Below are positions 1 through 8,565 of a DNA stretch of 61,134 nt, one piece after another. Positions within the stretch are counted from its first letter, which is position 1. Every line of letters starts with the position of its first letter. The notes beneath the pieces are model-generated. The model made no database searches. It was not told the origin of the DNA and was given only the letters and a program-made list of their open reading frames with translations. The stretch comes from Oscillospiraceae bacterium. Its GTDB lineage: Bacteria > Bacillota > Clostridia > Oscillospirales > CAG-272. Where the stretch lies: contig SVTO01000011.1 in NCBI GenBank assembly GCA_015063745.1, positions 1 to 61,134 of the forward strand, given 5' to 3'. A program made the position numbers and the translations under genes.

Positions 1-100
1 TAATGAGATGGATTATCTGTTCTTCCATTATAAAGGAAGGATCGGAAAAATGCAAGTGGTTCGTGAAAATTTCGACAAAGAACTTACAGATACCATCCGT

Positions 101-904
101 TTACCGTTTGCTTTTGCGGTAGTCCGTCGGTCTGCATCCGCACTTTTTCTGAAACAGATTGGAAAAATAATGGATATCCGAGTATCCGAGCTTTTCAGCA
201 ATGTCTCCCACCGGCATGAGCGAGTCTGCCAGAAGGGCCTTGGCTGTCTGCATTTTCCGCTCAATCTGGTAAGCGTAAGGTGTGATGCCGAATTCCCTGC
301 GGAAGAGCTTCAGACAGTAATCCTTGGAACGGAAGACCGTTTTCGCCAGTTCTTCCGCCGATACAAGCCGGTTTGAATTGGCATCCAGAAAACGCTTCAT
401 CCGCAGAGCGTCATTGCTGTAGTTGTTTTCCCGCTGTGCTATGGAAAGACCGGCGAGAATCTCCACGAAGATCCCCTGAAGAGAAGCCTGAACTTCCGTC
501 TCCGGACGGTCGGACTGCAGCAGGGAGATGATATGTTCAAATACGGGTTTCAGAACACCGCCGTCGAAAAAATGTTTTCCCGACAACCCGTATGCCAGAA
601 TCAGATGGTCTGTCAGACTGCCGGTAATATTCATGAAAATCTTGGTAAAAGGATTGTCCCTGTCCGCATAATAATTATGCCTGCTTCCCTCTGGGAGAAG
701 GTAGATCGTATCCCTGCCCACAGGATGCACTTCTCCGTCAATGTCCACATACCCCTCGCCGTCCGTTATGTATTCGATGACTGTCACGTTGGAAACGGCT
801 CTTGCAATACGGTATGTGGGATCGGGATAAGTGATACCGGCAAGGGTAACGGACAAGGGCATTGCCTCCCTGTGCTCGATGAAGTGTTTCAGATACTCCT
901 GCAA
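101..904 (-). CDS. AraC-family transcriptional regulator
   Basis: 267-residue protein with the two-part AraC layout. The N-terminal part (about residues 15-110) has a cupin-like pattern with GEVHPVGRDTIYLLPEG, a probable sugar-sensing pocket. The C-terminal part (about 165-265) has the double helix-turn-helix, ending FSNLFQKKCGCRPTDYR. The start is a TTG at 904 preceded by GAGGAA at suitable spacing; no in-frame ATG lies near that site. It is divergent from the glutaminase-like gene at 1042, with a 137-bp shared intergenic region, so it probably controls that gene and possibly itself. The effector is unknown. Confidence 0.88.
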   Translation of the reverse strand: MQEYLKHFIEHREAMPLSVTLAGITYPDPTYRIARAVSNVTVIEYITDGEGYVDIDGEVHPVGRDTIYLLPEGSRHNYYADRDNPFTKIFMNITGSLTDHLILAYGLSGKHFFDGGVLKPVFEHIISLLQSDRPETEVQASLQGIFVEILAGLSIAQRENNYSNDALRMKRFLDANSNRLVSAEELAKTVFRSKDYCLKLFRREFGITPYAYQIERKMQTAKALLADSLMPVGDIAEKLGYSDIHYFSNLFQKKCGCRPTDYRKSKR

Positions 905-938
905 ATTGTATTCCTCACATTTTCAATTAAAATATACA

Positions 939-967
939 TTTAAAACCATCCTGTAATCTATTATACT
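939..967 (+). promoter_or_regulatory. putative promoter of the glutaminase-like gene
   Basis: TTTAAA at 939-944 and TATACT at 962-967 are separated by 17 bp. The -35 is weak, as expected for an AraC-activated promoter. It lies in the divergent intergenic region. Confidence 0.45.
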
Positions 968-1041
968 ATAAATACAGACAGAAGACAAGTGCAAAGGAAC
1001 ATAAATAAAACCACAAATCGTAAGATAAGGAGAAAACGAAC

Positions 1042-2943
1042 ATGAAAATGCGTCCGCCGACAACACCGCTCATCAATATCGACCCCTATTTTTCCGTCTG
1101 GGCAGAAAAAAGCGTTCTGCAGAATACCATCCACTGGACCGGTTATCCCAACAGTATGTCCGGAAGAGTATTCGTGGACGGAAAAGAATACCATTTCCTG
1201 GGTCTGAAAACCGCAGCTGAAAATACGGTTCCCGACATGGAGATTGAAAATGTGGAGGTTGATGCCTTTTCCACCATCATCACCTGTACCTGCGACGAAA
1301 TCCGTCTGACGGTACATTTCACCTCTCCCGTACTGGTGGATGATCTGTACTACGCCTCCCGCCCCGTCGTATACTGCAAGGTATCCGTGGAAAACCTGGA
1401 CGGCAGGGAACACACTGTTTCTGTGAAATTTACAGCAAGCGAAGAACTGGTACTGAACGTAAAGGGCGAAGGCCGTGCACTGGCAGATAAAACAGAAATC
1501 CCCGGTATTACGGCAATCCGTATGGGTAACGGCAATCAGAAAATCCTCACCCGCGCCGGAGACGACCTGCGTATCGAATGGGGGTATCTGTATCTCTGCG
1601 TAAAGGGAGAAGCCAAGGTAAACCACACCGTATTGAACAATCTGTACGCCATCAGCGCGGAAGCGGAAGTACATGGAGATGCGCTGTTCCTGTTTGCATA
1701 TGATGATATCGACAGTATCCGCTATTTCGGCGAACACCTGAAGGCATACTGGAAGAAGGACGGCAAAACCATCGAAGAAGCCATTGTGGAAGCGGCAGAC
1801 GAATACGACACGCTTCTGGCACGATGCAATGCGTTCTCCGACAAGCTTCGCGCAGATGCGACAGAAAAGGGAAGCGAAAAATATGCGGAACTGCTCATGC
1901 TTGCCGTACGTCAGGTCATGGCCGGTCATAAACTGGTTGTGGATAAGAACGGCAACAATCTCTACATTTCCAAGGAATGCTTCTCCAACGGCTGTGCAGC
2001 TACAGTTGACGTAACCTATCCTTCCTCTCCCCTGTTCTTACTGTACAATACCGAACTGCTGAAGGGTCTGATGCGTCCGGTTATGTACTATGCGGAAAGC
2101 GAAGAATGGACACCCGATTTTGCTCCTCACGATGCAGGAACCTATCCTCTGGTAGAAGGACAGGTGTACGGTGTGGACAGACTGCGGGACGGTAAGCCGA
2201 TCATTTATACCGAATACCAGATGCCCGTTGAGGAATGCGGCAATATGATCATCCTCTTTGCGGCAATCTGCGATGCGGATAACGATACTTCTTTCGTTAA
2301 GCCCTATGTGGATACCCTGCGTAAGTGGAGCCGTTATCTGATCGAATACGGTCTGGACCCTGAAAACCAGCTCTGCACCGACGACTTTGCGGGACATCTT
2401 GCCCATAATGTCAATCTGTCCATCAAGGCCATCATGGGTATCGCAGGCTGGAGCCGTATCCTGAGCCGTCTGGGCGAAACGGAAGAAGCGGAAAAGATGA
2501 TGGAAACCGCCCGTTCCTACGCCGCTTATCTGATGGAAAAGGCCGCCAACGACGACGGCAGCTTCCGTCTGGCATACAATAAACCCGGTACCTTCTCTCT
2601 GAAGTACAATTCCGTATGGGACAAGCTGTGGCAGACCAATCTGTTCACCGATGCCTTCTTCCGCGGTGAAATCGAACGGTACAAGAAGGAAATCCTGCCC
2701 TACGGTGTTCCGCTGGATTCCAGAGATAAGTACACCAAATCCGACTGGCTCATCTGGGCGGCATCCTTGGCGGAATCCAAAGAAGATTTCAACCAGCTGG
2801 CAGATTCCCTCTGGGCGGCATACAACACCATGCGTACACGGGTACCCATGACCGACTGGTATTACTGTGACACCTCCGAAATGCGCGGCTTCCGTCACAG
2901 AACTGTTCAGGGCGGCTTGTTCATGAAACTGATGTTCCGGTAA
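1042..2943 (+). CDS. glutaminase A-like family protein (DUF4964/5127/4965/1793 architecture)
   Basis: 633 residues. The opening PLINIDPYFSVWA and HWTGYPN match the DUF4964 start of fungal and bacterial glutaminase-A-like proteins. A beta-rich DUF5127-type region follows (about 60-270), then the DUF4965 signature PHDAGTYPLVEGQVYG (about 355-370) and a DUF1793-type alpha/alpha barrel with KYNSVWDKLWQTNLF and TKSDWLIW. No signal peptide is visible, so it is probably cytoplasmic, unlike many secreted relatives. AAGGAG lies before the ATG. Glutaminase activity is documented for only part of the family. Pairing with an AraC regulator would also fit a carbohydrate-active role, so I call family rather than substrate. 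Confidence 0.82.
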   Translation: MKMRPPTTPLINIDPYFSVWAEKSVLQNTIHWTGYPNSMSGRVFVDGKEYHFLGLKTAAENTVPDMEIENVEVDAFSTIITCTCDEIRLTVHFTSPVLVDDLYYASRPVVYCKVSVENLDGREHTVSVKFTASEELVLNVKGEGRALADKTEIPGITAIRMGNGNQKILTRAGDDLRIEWGYLYLCVKGEAKVNHTVLNNLYAISAEAEVHGDALFLFAYDDIDSIRYFGEHLKAYWKKDGKTIEEAIVEAADEYDTLLARCNAFSDKLRADATEKGSEKYAELLMLAVRQVMAGHKLVVDKNGNNLYISKECFSNGCAATVDVTYPSSPLFLLYNTELLKGLMRPVMYYAESEEWTPDFAPHDAGTYPLVEGQVYGVDRLRDGKPIIYTEYQMPVEECGNMIILFAAICDADNDTSFVKPYVDTLRKWSRYLIEYGLDPENQLCTDDFAGHLAHNVNLSIKAIMGIAGWSRILSRLGETEEAEKMMETARSYAAYLMEKAANDDGSFRLAYNKPGTFSLKYNSVWDKLWQTNLFTDAFFRGEIERYKKEILPYGVPLDSRDKYTKSDWLIWAASLAESKEDFNQLADSLWAAYNTMRTRVPMTDWYYCDTSEMRGFRHRTVQGGLFMKLMFR

Positions 2944-2981
2944 TATACCGGAGCGGGAAACATTGATTTTCCCGGAATATC

Positions 2982-3029
2982 TTGCATAATTGTCAAAACT
3001 GTGGTATGATTACATCGTATCACAGTTTT
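2982..3029 (+). promoter_or_regulatory. promoter with overlapping inverted repeat upstream of GNAT gene
   Basis: TTGCAT (2982-2987) and TATGAT (3005-3010) have 17-bp spacing. A 9-bp inverted repeat, AAAACTGTG (2995-3003) and CACAGTTTT (3021-3029), straddles the -10. It could be an operator or part of a terminator for the upstream gene. A shorter CGGGAAA/TTTCCCG hairpin sits at 2954-2974 without a T-tract. Confidence 0.5.
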
Positions 3030-3077
3030 GTGTTTTCGGATATTGTTCTGTATTGCAGAAGATAAGAGAGGTAAACC

Positions 3078-3590
3078 ATGCAGTTTCGCAAAGCCGAACC
3101 GGCGGACGTACCGGTTTTGATGAGTATATATGAAGAAGGCAGAAAGTCCATCCGTACCTTCGGGATCGACCAGTGGCAGAACGGCTACCCGGCCGAGGCG
3201 GATGTCAGAGAGGATATTGCCCTGTCCCGCCTGTGGCTGATCTGTGGGGATGACGGCATGATCTGCGGCGTGTTTGCCTTTATTGACGACGGAGAGCCTA
3301 CCTATGACGTGATCCATAACGGCGTCTGGCTGACGGGCGATACCCATAATTATGCCGCAGTACACCGTGTGGCGGTTTCCATGGCAGCACGGGGGACGGG
3401 ATCTGCGGGATGTATGATGGATAAAGCGGCGGAAATGGCGGCAGAGATCGGCATGACCAGCGTGCGCATCGATACACATGAAGGAAACCTGGCCATGAGA
3501 GGGATGCTGGAAAAGAACGGATTCACCTGCTGTGGTGTGATCTATCTGGCAAACGGCGACCCGAGAGTGGCATATGAGAAGAAAATATAG
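3078..3590 (+). CDS. GNAT-family N-acetyltransferase
   Basis: 170 residues with the GNAT fold order. The opening is MQFRKAEPADVPVLMSIYEE. The central strand VHRVAVSMAARGTGSAGCMM (about 96-115) resembles the acetyl-CoA pyrophosphate loop, and the C-terminal part RIDTHEGNLAMRGMLEKNGF is typical of motif B. AGAGG precedes the ATG. The substrate cannot be inferred. It stands alone behind its own promoter. Confidence 0.85.
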   Translation: MQFRKAEPADVPVLMSIYEEGRKSIRTFGIDQWQNGYPAEADVREDIALSRLWLICGDDGMICGVFAFIDDGEPTYDVIHNGVWLTGDTHNYAAVHRVAVSMAARGTGSAGCMMDKAAEMAAEIGMTSVRIDTHEGNLAMRGMLEKNGFTCCGVIYLANGDPRVAYEKKI

Positions 3591-3630
3591 AAGAAAAATG
3601 AATTTTTTTCGGGATTCCGGGAAATAGGTC

Positions 3631-3659
3631 TTTACAAACGGGAAATAATTTGCTATAAT
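3631..3659 (+). promoter_or_regulatory. sigma-A promoter of the pyrR operon
   Basis: TTTACA (3631-3636), 17-bp spacer and TATAAT (3654-3659). It lies just upstream of the PyrR attenuator leader. Confidence 0.8.
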
Positions 3660-3669
3660 AATAAAAGAA

Positions 3670-3780
3670 ATTTTTAAGCGGTACAGAGATGCCGGAAAGA
3701 TTTTGAAAAATAATAGAGGCGGACTTTGTGTAAGTCGGTTGTTTGAGAAATCTTGTCGTGGCAGGCAGGATTTTTTTCTT
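3670..3780 (+). promoter_or_regulatory. PyrR-type transcription attenuator leader
   Basis: Three mutually exclusive elements are visible. The anti-antiterminator hairpin CGGTACAGAGATGCCG (3679-3694) shows CAGAGA in the loop, as in PyrR-binding loops. An antiterminator can form between AAGATTT (near 3697-3703) and AAATCTT (3748-3754). The terminator stem is AATCTTG (3749-3755) with CAGGATT (3766-3772), followed by a T-tract. UMP-bound PyrR would stabilise the first hairpin and allow termination. This is inferred from base pairing and the adjacent pyrR gene. Confidence 0.75.
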
Positions 3781-3850
3781 TCTCCGGCCAAACATACGGT
3801 TTGCCGATCGGAATGTACAAAACCAATGGATTGCCGGAAAGGAGAAGATC

Positions 3851-4393
3851 ATGCTGGTTGTGAAATCGCAGATCATGGACGAAGCTGCCGTAAAGCGTGC
3901 ACTGGTCCGTGTGAGTCATGAGATCATCGAGAAAAACAGGGATCCGGGAGAACTTTGCCTGATCGGAATCAAACGGCGCGGCGGTCCGATTGCCAGAATT
4001 CTGGCGGAAAATATGCGGAAATTCGACAATGTGGATATTCCGGTAGGCTATGTGGACATCACCATGTTCCGTGACGACCTGCCCGAAAAGCCGGATACGC
4101 CCGCATACGGAGGCAGTGAGATTCCCTTCGATATCACCGGCAAAACCGTGATCCTTGTGGATGACGTAATCTATACGGGACGTACCGTACGTGCGGCCAT
4201 CGAAGCGATTCTGACCTTCGGCCGGCCGGGGAGCATCCAGTTGGCGGGACTTGTGGACAGAGGTCACAGAGAACTGCCGATCCGTCCGGATTATATCGGA
4301 AAGAATATACCCACTTCCAAGGAAGAAATCGTCTGTGTGCAGATGGAGGAATATGACGGTACCACCGGCGTGTGCATCTGCATGGAACAATAA
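3851..4393 (+). CDS. pyrR: bifunctional PyrR: pyr operon regulator / uracil phosphoribosyltransferase
   Basis: 180 residues from the ATG at 3851, chosen because GGAAAGGAG sits just before it; an upstream in-frame ATG lies inside the leader terminator. The PRPP-binding motif VILVDDVIYTGRTVRAA is at about residues 98-114, and LIGIKRRGGPIA (about 37-48) is the family's conserved loop. PyrR binds pyrimidine mRNA leaders in response to UMP and weakly makes UMP from uracil. It is first in an operon with the uracil permease, the usual Firmicute order, behind a leader with a PyrR loop. Confidence 0.96.
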   Translation: MLVVKSQIMDEAAVKRALVRVSHEIIEKNRDPGELCLIGIKRRGGPIARILAENMRKFDNVDIPVGYVDITMFRDDLPEKPDTPAYGGSEIPFDITGKTVILVDDVIYTGRTVRAAIEAILTFGRPGSIQLAGLVDRGHRELPIRPDYIGKNIPTSKEEIVCVQMEEYDGTTGVCICMEQ

Positions 4394-4505
4394 TTACGGC
4401 ATAGGGGACGTCGTAGTGCTTGCGGCGACCATGCAATAGATCCTGCGCTGACTTTTGAGTCAACACAAAAATTTTAAAAAGCCACATTGTGGCAAGGAGG
4501 ATTTT

Positions 4506-5890
4506 ATGGCAAAAGAAAAAGTACAAATCGGCGCTGAGGGTATTCACGATGCCCGTCCGCTGGGTGCGCCCAGAATGCTTATTCTCGGCTTCCAGCACAT
4601 GTTCGCTATGTTCGGTGCAACCGTCCTCGTCCCGGCATTGACAGGACTCTCCGTATCCGCAACATTGCTGTTCGCAGGACTTGGTACTCTGCTGTTCCAC
4701 TTCCTGTCAAAGGGTAAAGTACCCGCATTCCTCGGTTCTTCCTTCGCATTCCTGGGCGGTTACGCTGCAGTAAATTCCCTGGTAGGCAATCAGGAAGGTC
4801 TGAACTGGATTCCTTATGCAGGCGTAGGTGTTATGTGCGCCGGTGCTGTATATCTGGTTCTGGCTCTTCTGTTCAGAATTTTCGGCGCGGCAAAGGTTAT
4901 GCGCTTCTTCCCGCCGATCGTTACCGGTCCCGTTATCATCTGTATCGGTCTGACTCTGGCAAACTCCGCTATCAACAACTGTGCTACCAACTGGTGGATC
5001 GCACTGGTGGCCATCCTGATCGTTGTTATCTGCAATATCTTCGGTAAGGGCATGATCAAGATTATTCCCATTCTGCTGGGTGTAATCGGTTCCTATGCCG
5101 TTGCAGCTATCTTCCAGCAGGTTGACTTCACTCCCGTAGCAGAAGCAAAATGGATCGGCCTGCCTTTCGCTATGGAAGACACCGTATTCTCCTCTTCGGC
5201 AACGTGGACGGCGGCGTTCTGATCAGCGCAATCCTGATCATGATGCCCATCGCTCTGGCTACCATGATCGAACATATTGGCGATATGTGTGCCATCTCCT
5301 CCACTGTAGGCAAGAACTTCGTAGAAGAACCCGGTCTGCACCGCACTCTGCTGGGTGACGGTCTGGCTACTGCTCTGGCTGCAGCCTTTGGTGCTCCCGC
5401 AAACACCACTTACGGCGAAAACACCGGCGTTCTGGCTCTGACCAAGGTATATGACCCCCGTGTAATCCGTCTCGCAGCGGTTTATGCAATCGTCTTCTCC
5501 TTCTGCCCCAAGTTCGCTGCTCTGGTATCCTGCATGCCCGCAGCAACCATCGGCGGCGTATCCCTGATTCTGTACGGTATGATCTCCGCTGTAGGTGTTC
5601 GTAACGTAGTGGAAAACCGGGTAGACTTCACCAAGAACCGCAACATCATCATCGCGGCTCTGATCATGGGTCTGTCCATCGGTATCAATTTCTCCGGCGC
5701 TCTGGGCTTCAATCCCGCAGCAGGCACCAACGGTGCGATCAGCTTCGCTATCGGCGAACTGACCATTAGCCTGTCCGGTCTGGCTGTAGGTGCTATCGTA
5801 GGTATCATCCTGAATGCCATCCTGCCCGGCAACGACTATAAGTTCGGTGAAGACAAGAAGGGCGACACTTCTGTAAACTTCAAGGTTTAA
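4506..5890 (+). pseudogene. uraA: uracil permease (UraA/PyrP, NCS2 family), interrupted by a frameshift
   Basis: The ATG at 4506 follows AAGGAGG. The first frame encodes about 239 residues with NCS2 features (HMFAMFGATVLVPALTG, then GSSFAFLGGYAAV) and runs out at 5222. The remainder continues one frame over, from about 5195 to 5890, with MIEHIGDMCAISSTVG and FGAPANTTYGENTGVLALT, both core NCS2 motifs. The join falls in TTCTCCTCTTCGGC (about 5186-5199), where one missing base restores FSLFGNVDGG. The repaired protein would be about 461 residues, normal for the family. It is either a recent pseudogene or a base-calling error; the intact reading of both halves favours a recent event or an error. 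Confidence 0.88.
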
Positions 5891-5899
5891 TAAGCACGC

Positions 5900-5945
5900 A
5901 AAAAGCGGACTGTTATCCCAAAAGGAAGCAGTCCGCTTTCTTTTC
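5900..5945. terminator. bidirectional rho-independent terminator
   Basis: An 11-bp stem AAAGCGGACTG / CAGTCCGCTTT has A-runs upstream and T-runs downstream. It separates the converging permease and ybaK genes. Confidence 0.85.
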
Positions 5946-5955
5946 ATTTACCGGT

Positions 5956-6426
5956 TTACATAGTCACATCCGCAAATTCACAGTGGATGAACTCCGCCAG
6001 CGCCCGGGGATCCAGATACATCTGCGCCCCTCTTTTGCCTGCGCTGACATAAAATTTGTCATATAACAGCGCCGTCTCGTCGATCCAGGTGGGGTAGGCT
6101 TTCTTCATTCCCACGGGAGAGCATCCGCCGCGGATATACCCGGTCAGTCCCAGCAGATCCTTCACATGAATCATTTCCACATTCTTGTTTCCGGAAACCT
6201 GCGCACATTTTTTCAGATCCAGCTCCAGCTCCACGGGAATACAGAAAACCATGATCCCGGTCTTGTCCCCACGGGCAACCAGTGTTTTGAATACATTCTC
6301 CGGATCGATTCCCAGCGTGGCGGCAATGTGGGTTCCGCTGAGATCGGATTCGTCCACTTCGTATTCGAATGTTTCCAGATCAATACCTGCCGCGGTGAGC
6401 AGACGGACTGCATTTGTCTTAACCAT
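5956..6426 (-). CDS. ybaK: YbaK/EbsC-family Cys-tRNA(Pro) deacylase
   Basis: 156 residues from the ATG at 6426, preceded by GGAG at good spacing. An in-frame ATG at 6444 lies too close to a TATACT box. Family motifs are the invariant lysine in NVFKTLVARG (about 46-49) and GYIRGGCSPVGMKK (about 103-116). The enzyme hydrolyses Cys wrongly loaded on tRNA-Pro. It is a single gene converging on the pyr operon. Confidence 0.93.
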   Translation of the reverse strand: MVKTNAVRLLTAAGIDLETFEYEVDESDLSGTHIAATLGIDPENVFKTLVARGDKTGIMVFCIPVELELDLKKCAQVSGNKNVEMIHVKDLLGLTGYIRGGCSPVGMKKAYPTWIDETALLYDKFYVSAGKRGAQMYLDPRALAEFIHCEFADVTM

Positions 6427-6572
6427 ACGGTAACTCCGTTCCATAGTATACGGGTGAATTTACCCCGTCCTTTTATCTTACCACAGAATGGGGCGAAATA
6501 CAAGGTGTATCCGCAGAATTGCGAGGGAGAATTATTTGTCGGAGCAGGGCGAAAAATTAAACATTCTGTACA

Positions 6573-6601
6573 TTGTCACCATGGGAAAACTGTGATATAA
6601 T
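6573..6601 (+). promoter_or_regulatory. sigma-A promoter of PTS IIC gene
   Basis: TTGTCA (6573-6578), 17-bp spacer, TATAAT (6596-6601). Confidence 0.7.
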
Positions 6602-6635
6602 GATATTACCAAAGATTATCACAGGGGATTTTGTC

Positions 6636-7670
6636 ATGAGCAAAGTAAAAGCATATCTCAAAAAATACTTCATTGACGCCATGGGTGCGATGGCACAGGG
6701 CCTGTTTGCCTCTCTGCTGATCGGAACCATATTCAAAACAGCCGGCCAGTATCTGGGTCTTGACTTTCTGGTGGAAATTGCCGGTATTGCCTCGGGTGCA
6801 TCCGGAATGGCCATCGGTGCTGCCATAGCCTGCTCCATGAAAGCCCATCCGCTGGTCATCTTTTCCGCAGCGGCGGCAGGAAGTGCAGGGTACGGCCTCG
6901 GCGCGCAGATCCTGCTGGAAAACGGGGAAACCATCGCATACACAGCCGGTCCCGCAGGTGCGTTTTTTGCAGTGATCGCGGCGGTGGAACTGGGGATGCT
7001 GGTATCAAAAAAGACGAAAGTGGATATTCTGATAACACCCACGGTTACGATTCTCACCGGCTTTGCGGTGGCAAAACTGCTTTGCCCTGGCATTGCCTAC
7101 GCCATGTACTACCTCGGTGATTTCATCAACACGGCAACCACCCTGCAGCCTTTTGTCATGGGCATCATCATCGCGGCTGTAGTGGGCGTGATTCTCACTC
7201 TGCCCATATCCAGCGCGGCAATCTGTGCCATGATCGGCATCACGGGACTGGCGGGAGGCGCCGCTGTTGTGGGATGCTGTGCCCAGATGGTGGGCTTTGC
7301 GGTCATCAGTTTCCGTGAAAACGGCTGGAACGGCGTGGTATCCCAGGGACTGGGTACATCCATGCTGCAGATGGGCAATATCTGCCGCCGTCCCCAGATC
7401 TGGATTCCCCCGACCCTGGCAGGCGCAATCTGCGGACCGGTTTCCACATTGGTATTCAAGCTGGAATGTACGGGTGTATCGGCGGGTATGGGTACCTGCG
7501 GTTTGGTTGGCCCTCTGGGGATTCTGACCGACATGGGCTCCGGCGTACGGATGTGGATCGGTACATTGGTGTGCTGCATCATTCTGCCGGGTGTGCTGGC
7601 CCTGATCTTCAGCGAAGTCATGCGCAAACTCGGCTGGATCCGTGAAGGCGACATGAAACTGGATGCATGA
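6636..7670 (+). CDS. PTS_EIIC_2-type membrane permease, orphan IIC
   Basis: 344 residues from the ATG at 6636, just downstream of the promoter and AGGGGA. About nine to ten hydrophobic segments include repeated Gly/Ala-rich helices such as TLPISSAAICAMIGITGLAGGAA. The architecture and the motif LGTSMLQMGNICRRPQIWIPP fit the PTS_EIIC_2 group (a RegB/RegA-like membrane family annotated as PTS IIC). No IIA or IIB domain is fused or adjacent, so sugar phosphotransfer is uncertain and it may be a non-canonical transporter. Confidence 0.8.
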   Translation: MSKVKAYLKKYFIDAMGAMAQGLFASLLIGTIFKTAGQYLGLDFLVEIAGIASGASGMAIGAAIACSMKAHPLVIFSAAAAGSAGYGLGAQILLENGETIAYTAGPAGAFFAVIAAVELGMLVSKKTKVDILITPTVTILTGFAVAKLLCPGIAYAMYYLGDFINTATTLQPFVMGIIIAAVVGVILTLPISSAAICAMIGITGLAGGAAVVGCCAQMVGFAVISFRENGWNGVVSQGLGTSMLQMGNICRRPQIWIPPTLAGAICGPVSTLVFKLECTGVSAGMGTCGLVGPLGILTDMGSGVRMWIGTLVCCIILPGVLALIFSEVMRKLGWIREGDMKLDA

Positions 7671-7707
7671 ACTACATCTTATTCAATAAAACAATCAAGG
7701 AGACAAT

Positions 7708-8085
7708 ATGAACGAAAATTACAATGCACAGAACATTCCCCCTCAGGGTAATCCCATCTGTCCTCACTGCGGCGCACCGGTTCGCGGCGGGGAAACCTTC
7801 TGTGGCAGCTGCGGAGGTGCATTGCGAATGACATATGCACCGGCTCGGCAGCCTGCAGATACAATGACTGTGTTTGACTATATTCTGTCCATGTTCCTTT
7901 ATTCCATTCCGGTAGTGGGCCTGATCCTGATGCTGTACTGGGGCTTCAGCAGTACGGTGGGCATCAACAGAAAGAATTTTGCCAGAGCGTATCTTGTTTT
8001 ATATGTAATTCAGGTGATCGCGGTGGTTCTGATTGCGTTTTTCTTCGGTACGATTATTACCAGTGTTTTCGGAACATTTCGCTGA
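7708..8085 (+). CDS. zinc-ribbon membrane protein
   Basis: 125 residues. CPHCGAPVRGGETFCGSCGG (about 19-38) is a four-cysteine zinc ribbon of the CxxC-x11-CxxC kind. Two hydrophobic segments follow, at about 55-80 and 92-120. AAGGAG lies upstream of the ATG. The family is common and uncharacterised; a role in membrane signalling or scaffolding is only a guess. The stop codon lies inside a tandem repeat. Confidence 0.85.
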   Translation: MNENYNAQNIPPQGNPICPHCGAPVRGGETFCGSCGGALRMTYAPARQPADTMTVFDYILSMFLYSIPVVGLILMLYWGFSSTVGINRKNFARAYLVLYVIQVIAVVLIAFFFGTIITSVFGTFR

Positions 8086-8116
8086 AATACCTGTATAGGC
8101 TGAAATACCTGTATAG
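8081..8116 (+). repeat. 18-bp perfect tandem duplication over a stop codon
   Basis: GCTGAAATACCTGTATAG occurs twice in a row (8081-8098, 8099-8116). The first copy contains the TGA stop of the zinc-ribbon gene. This looks like slippage or recent duplication. Confidence 0.9.
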
Positions 8117-8133
8117 TTTATTAAAACCTGCTG

Positions 8134-8174
8134 AAAAAGGGAAACAGCTTCGCAAAGGCTGTCCCCCTTTTTTA
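8134..8174 (+). terminator. rho-independent terminator
   Basis: The stem GGG-AACAGC pairs with GGCTGT-CCCC, followed by TTTTTT. It ends the zinc-ribbon transcript. Confidence 0.8.
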
Positions 8175-8245
8175 CGGTACCACCCGACACCGGATGAACG
8201 GTCTGCGGAGAATACGCTGCCTTTCCGCAAAATCCGACAGAACAC

Positions 8246-8274
8246 TTGACAAAACCGGGAATCTGTGTTATACT
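8246..8274 (+). promoter_or_regulatory. strong sigma-A promoter of the T-box leader
   Basis: TTGACA (8246-8251), 17-bp spacer and TATACT (8269-8274). Transcription would start near 8281 and include the whole T-box. Confidence 0.85.
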
Positions 8275-8280
8275 ATATCA

Positions 8281-8546
8281 AATGCTATGATCAGAAGAAG
8301 TATCCATACCGTAGCTGCCAAGAGAGACGGCGGGTGGTGTGAGCCGGAGAGCAGGGTGGAGAAATACATCTGTGAGCAGCGCACCGAACGGACTTTTCCC
8401 AGTAGGCTGCGACGGGCGTTCCCGTTACCGGACTGCGGCATCATCGCCGTGTGAGACCGTTTGCCGGAAAGCAGCGGTAAATTGAGGTGGTACCACGGTT
8501 TTCCCGTCCTCTGAGTCCTTGGTGGCTGCAGAGGCGTTTTTATTTT
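8281..8546 (+). ncRNA. T-box riboswitch, probable tyrosine (UAC) specifier
   Basis: Stem I carries AGTA (8299-8302), the apical AGAGAGACGGCGGGTGG block (from 8321) and a specifier loop GAAATACA (8361-8368). The following TCTG pairs with CAGA at 8292-8295. This puts the codon TAC at 8365-8367, i.e. tyrosine. A GACGGG/CCCGTT stem follows. The T-box is GAGGTGGTACCACGG (8484-8498), then CCGTCCTCTGAGTCC. The bulge TGGT matches a tRNA ending ACCA, so discriminator A, which fits tRNA-Tyr. The terminator CCTCTG/CAGAGG plus T-run ends near 8546. The specifier reading is tentative; the T-box class itself is clear. Confidence 0.9.
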
Positions 8547-8565
8547 TCCTGAATTGAGGTTTGTT

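Noticed and set aside
4394-4505. A second PyrR attenuator between pyrR and the permease
   Set aside because: Small hairpins exist, but I see neither a CAGAGA-type loop nor a T-run.
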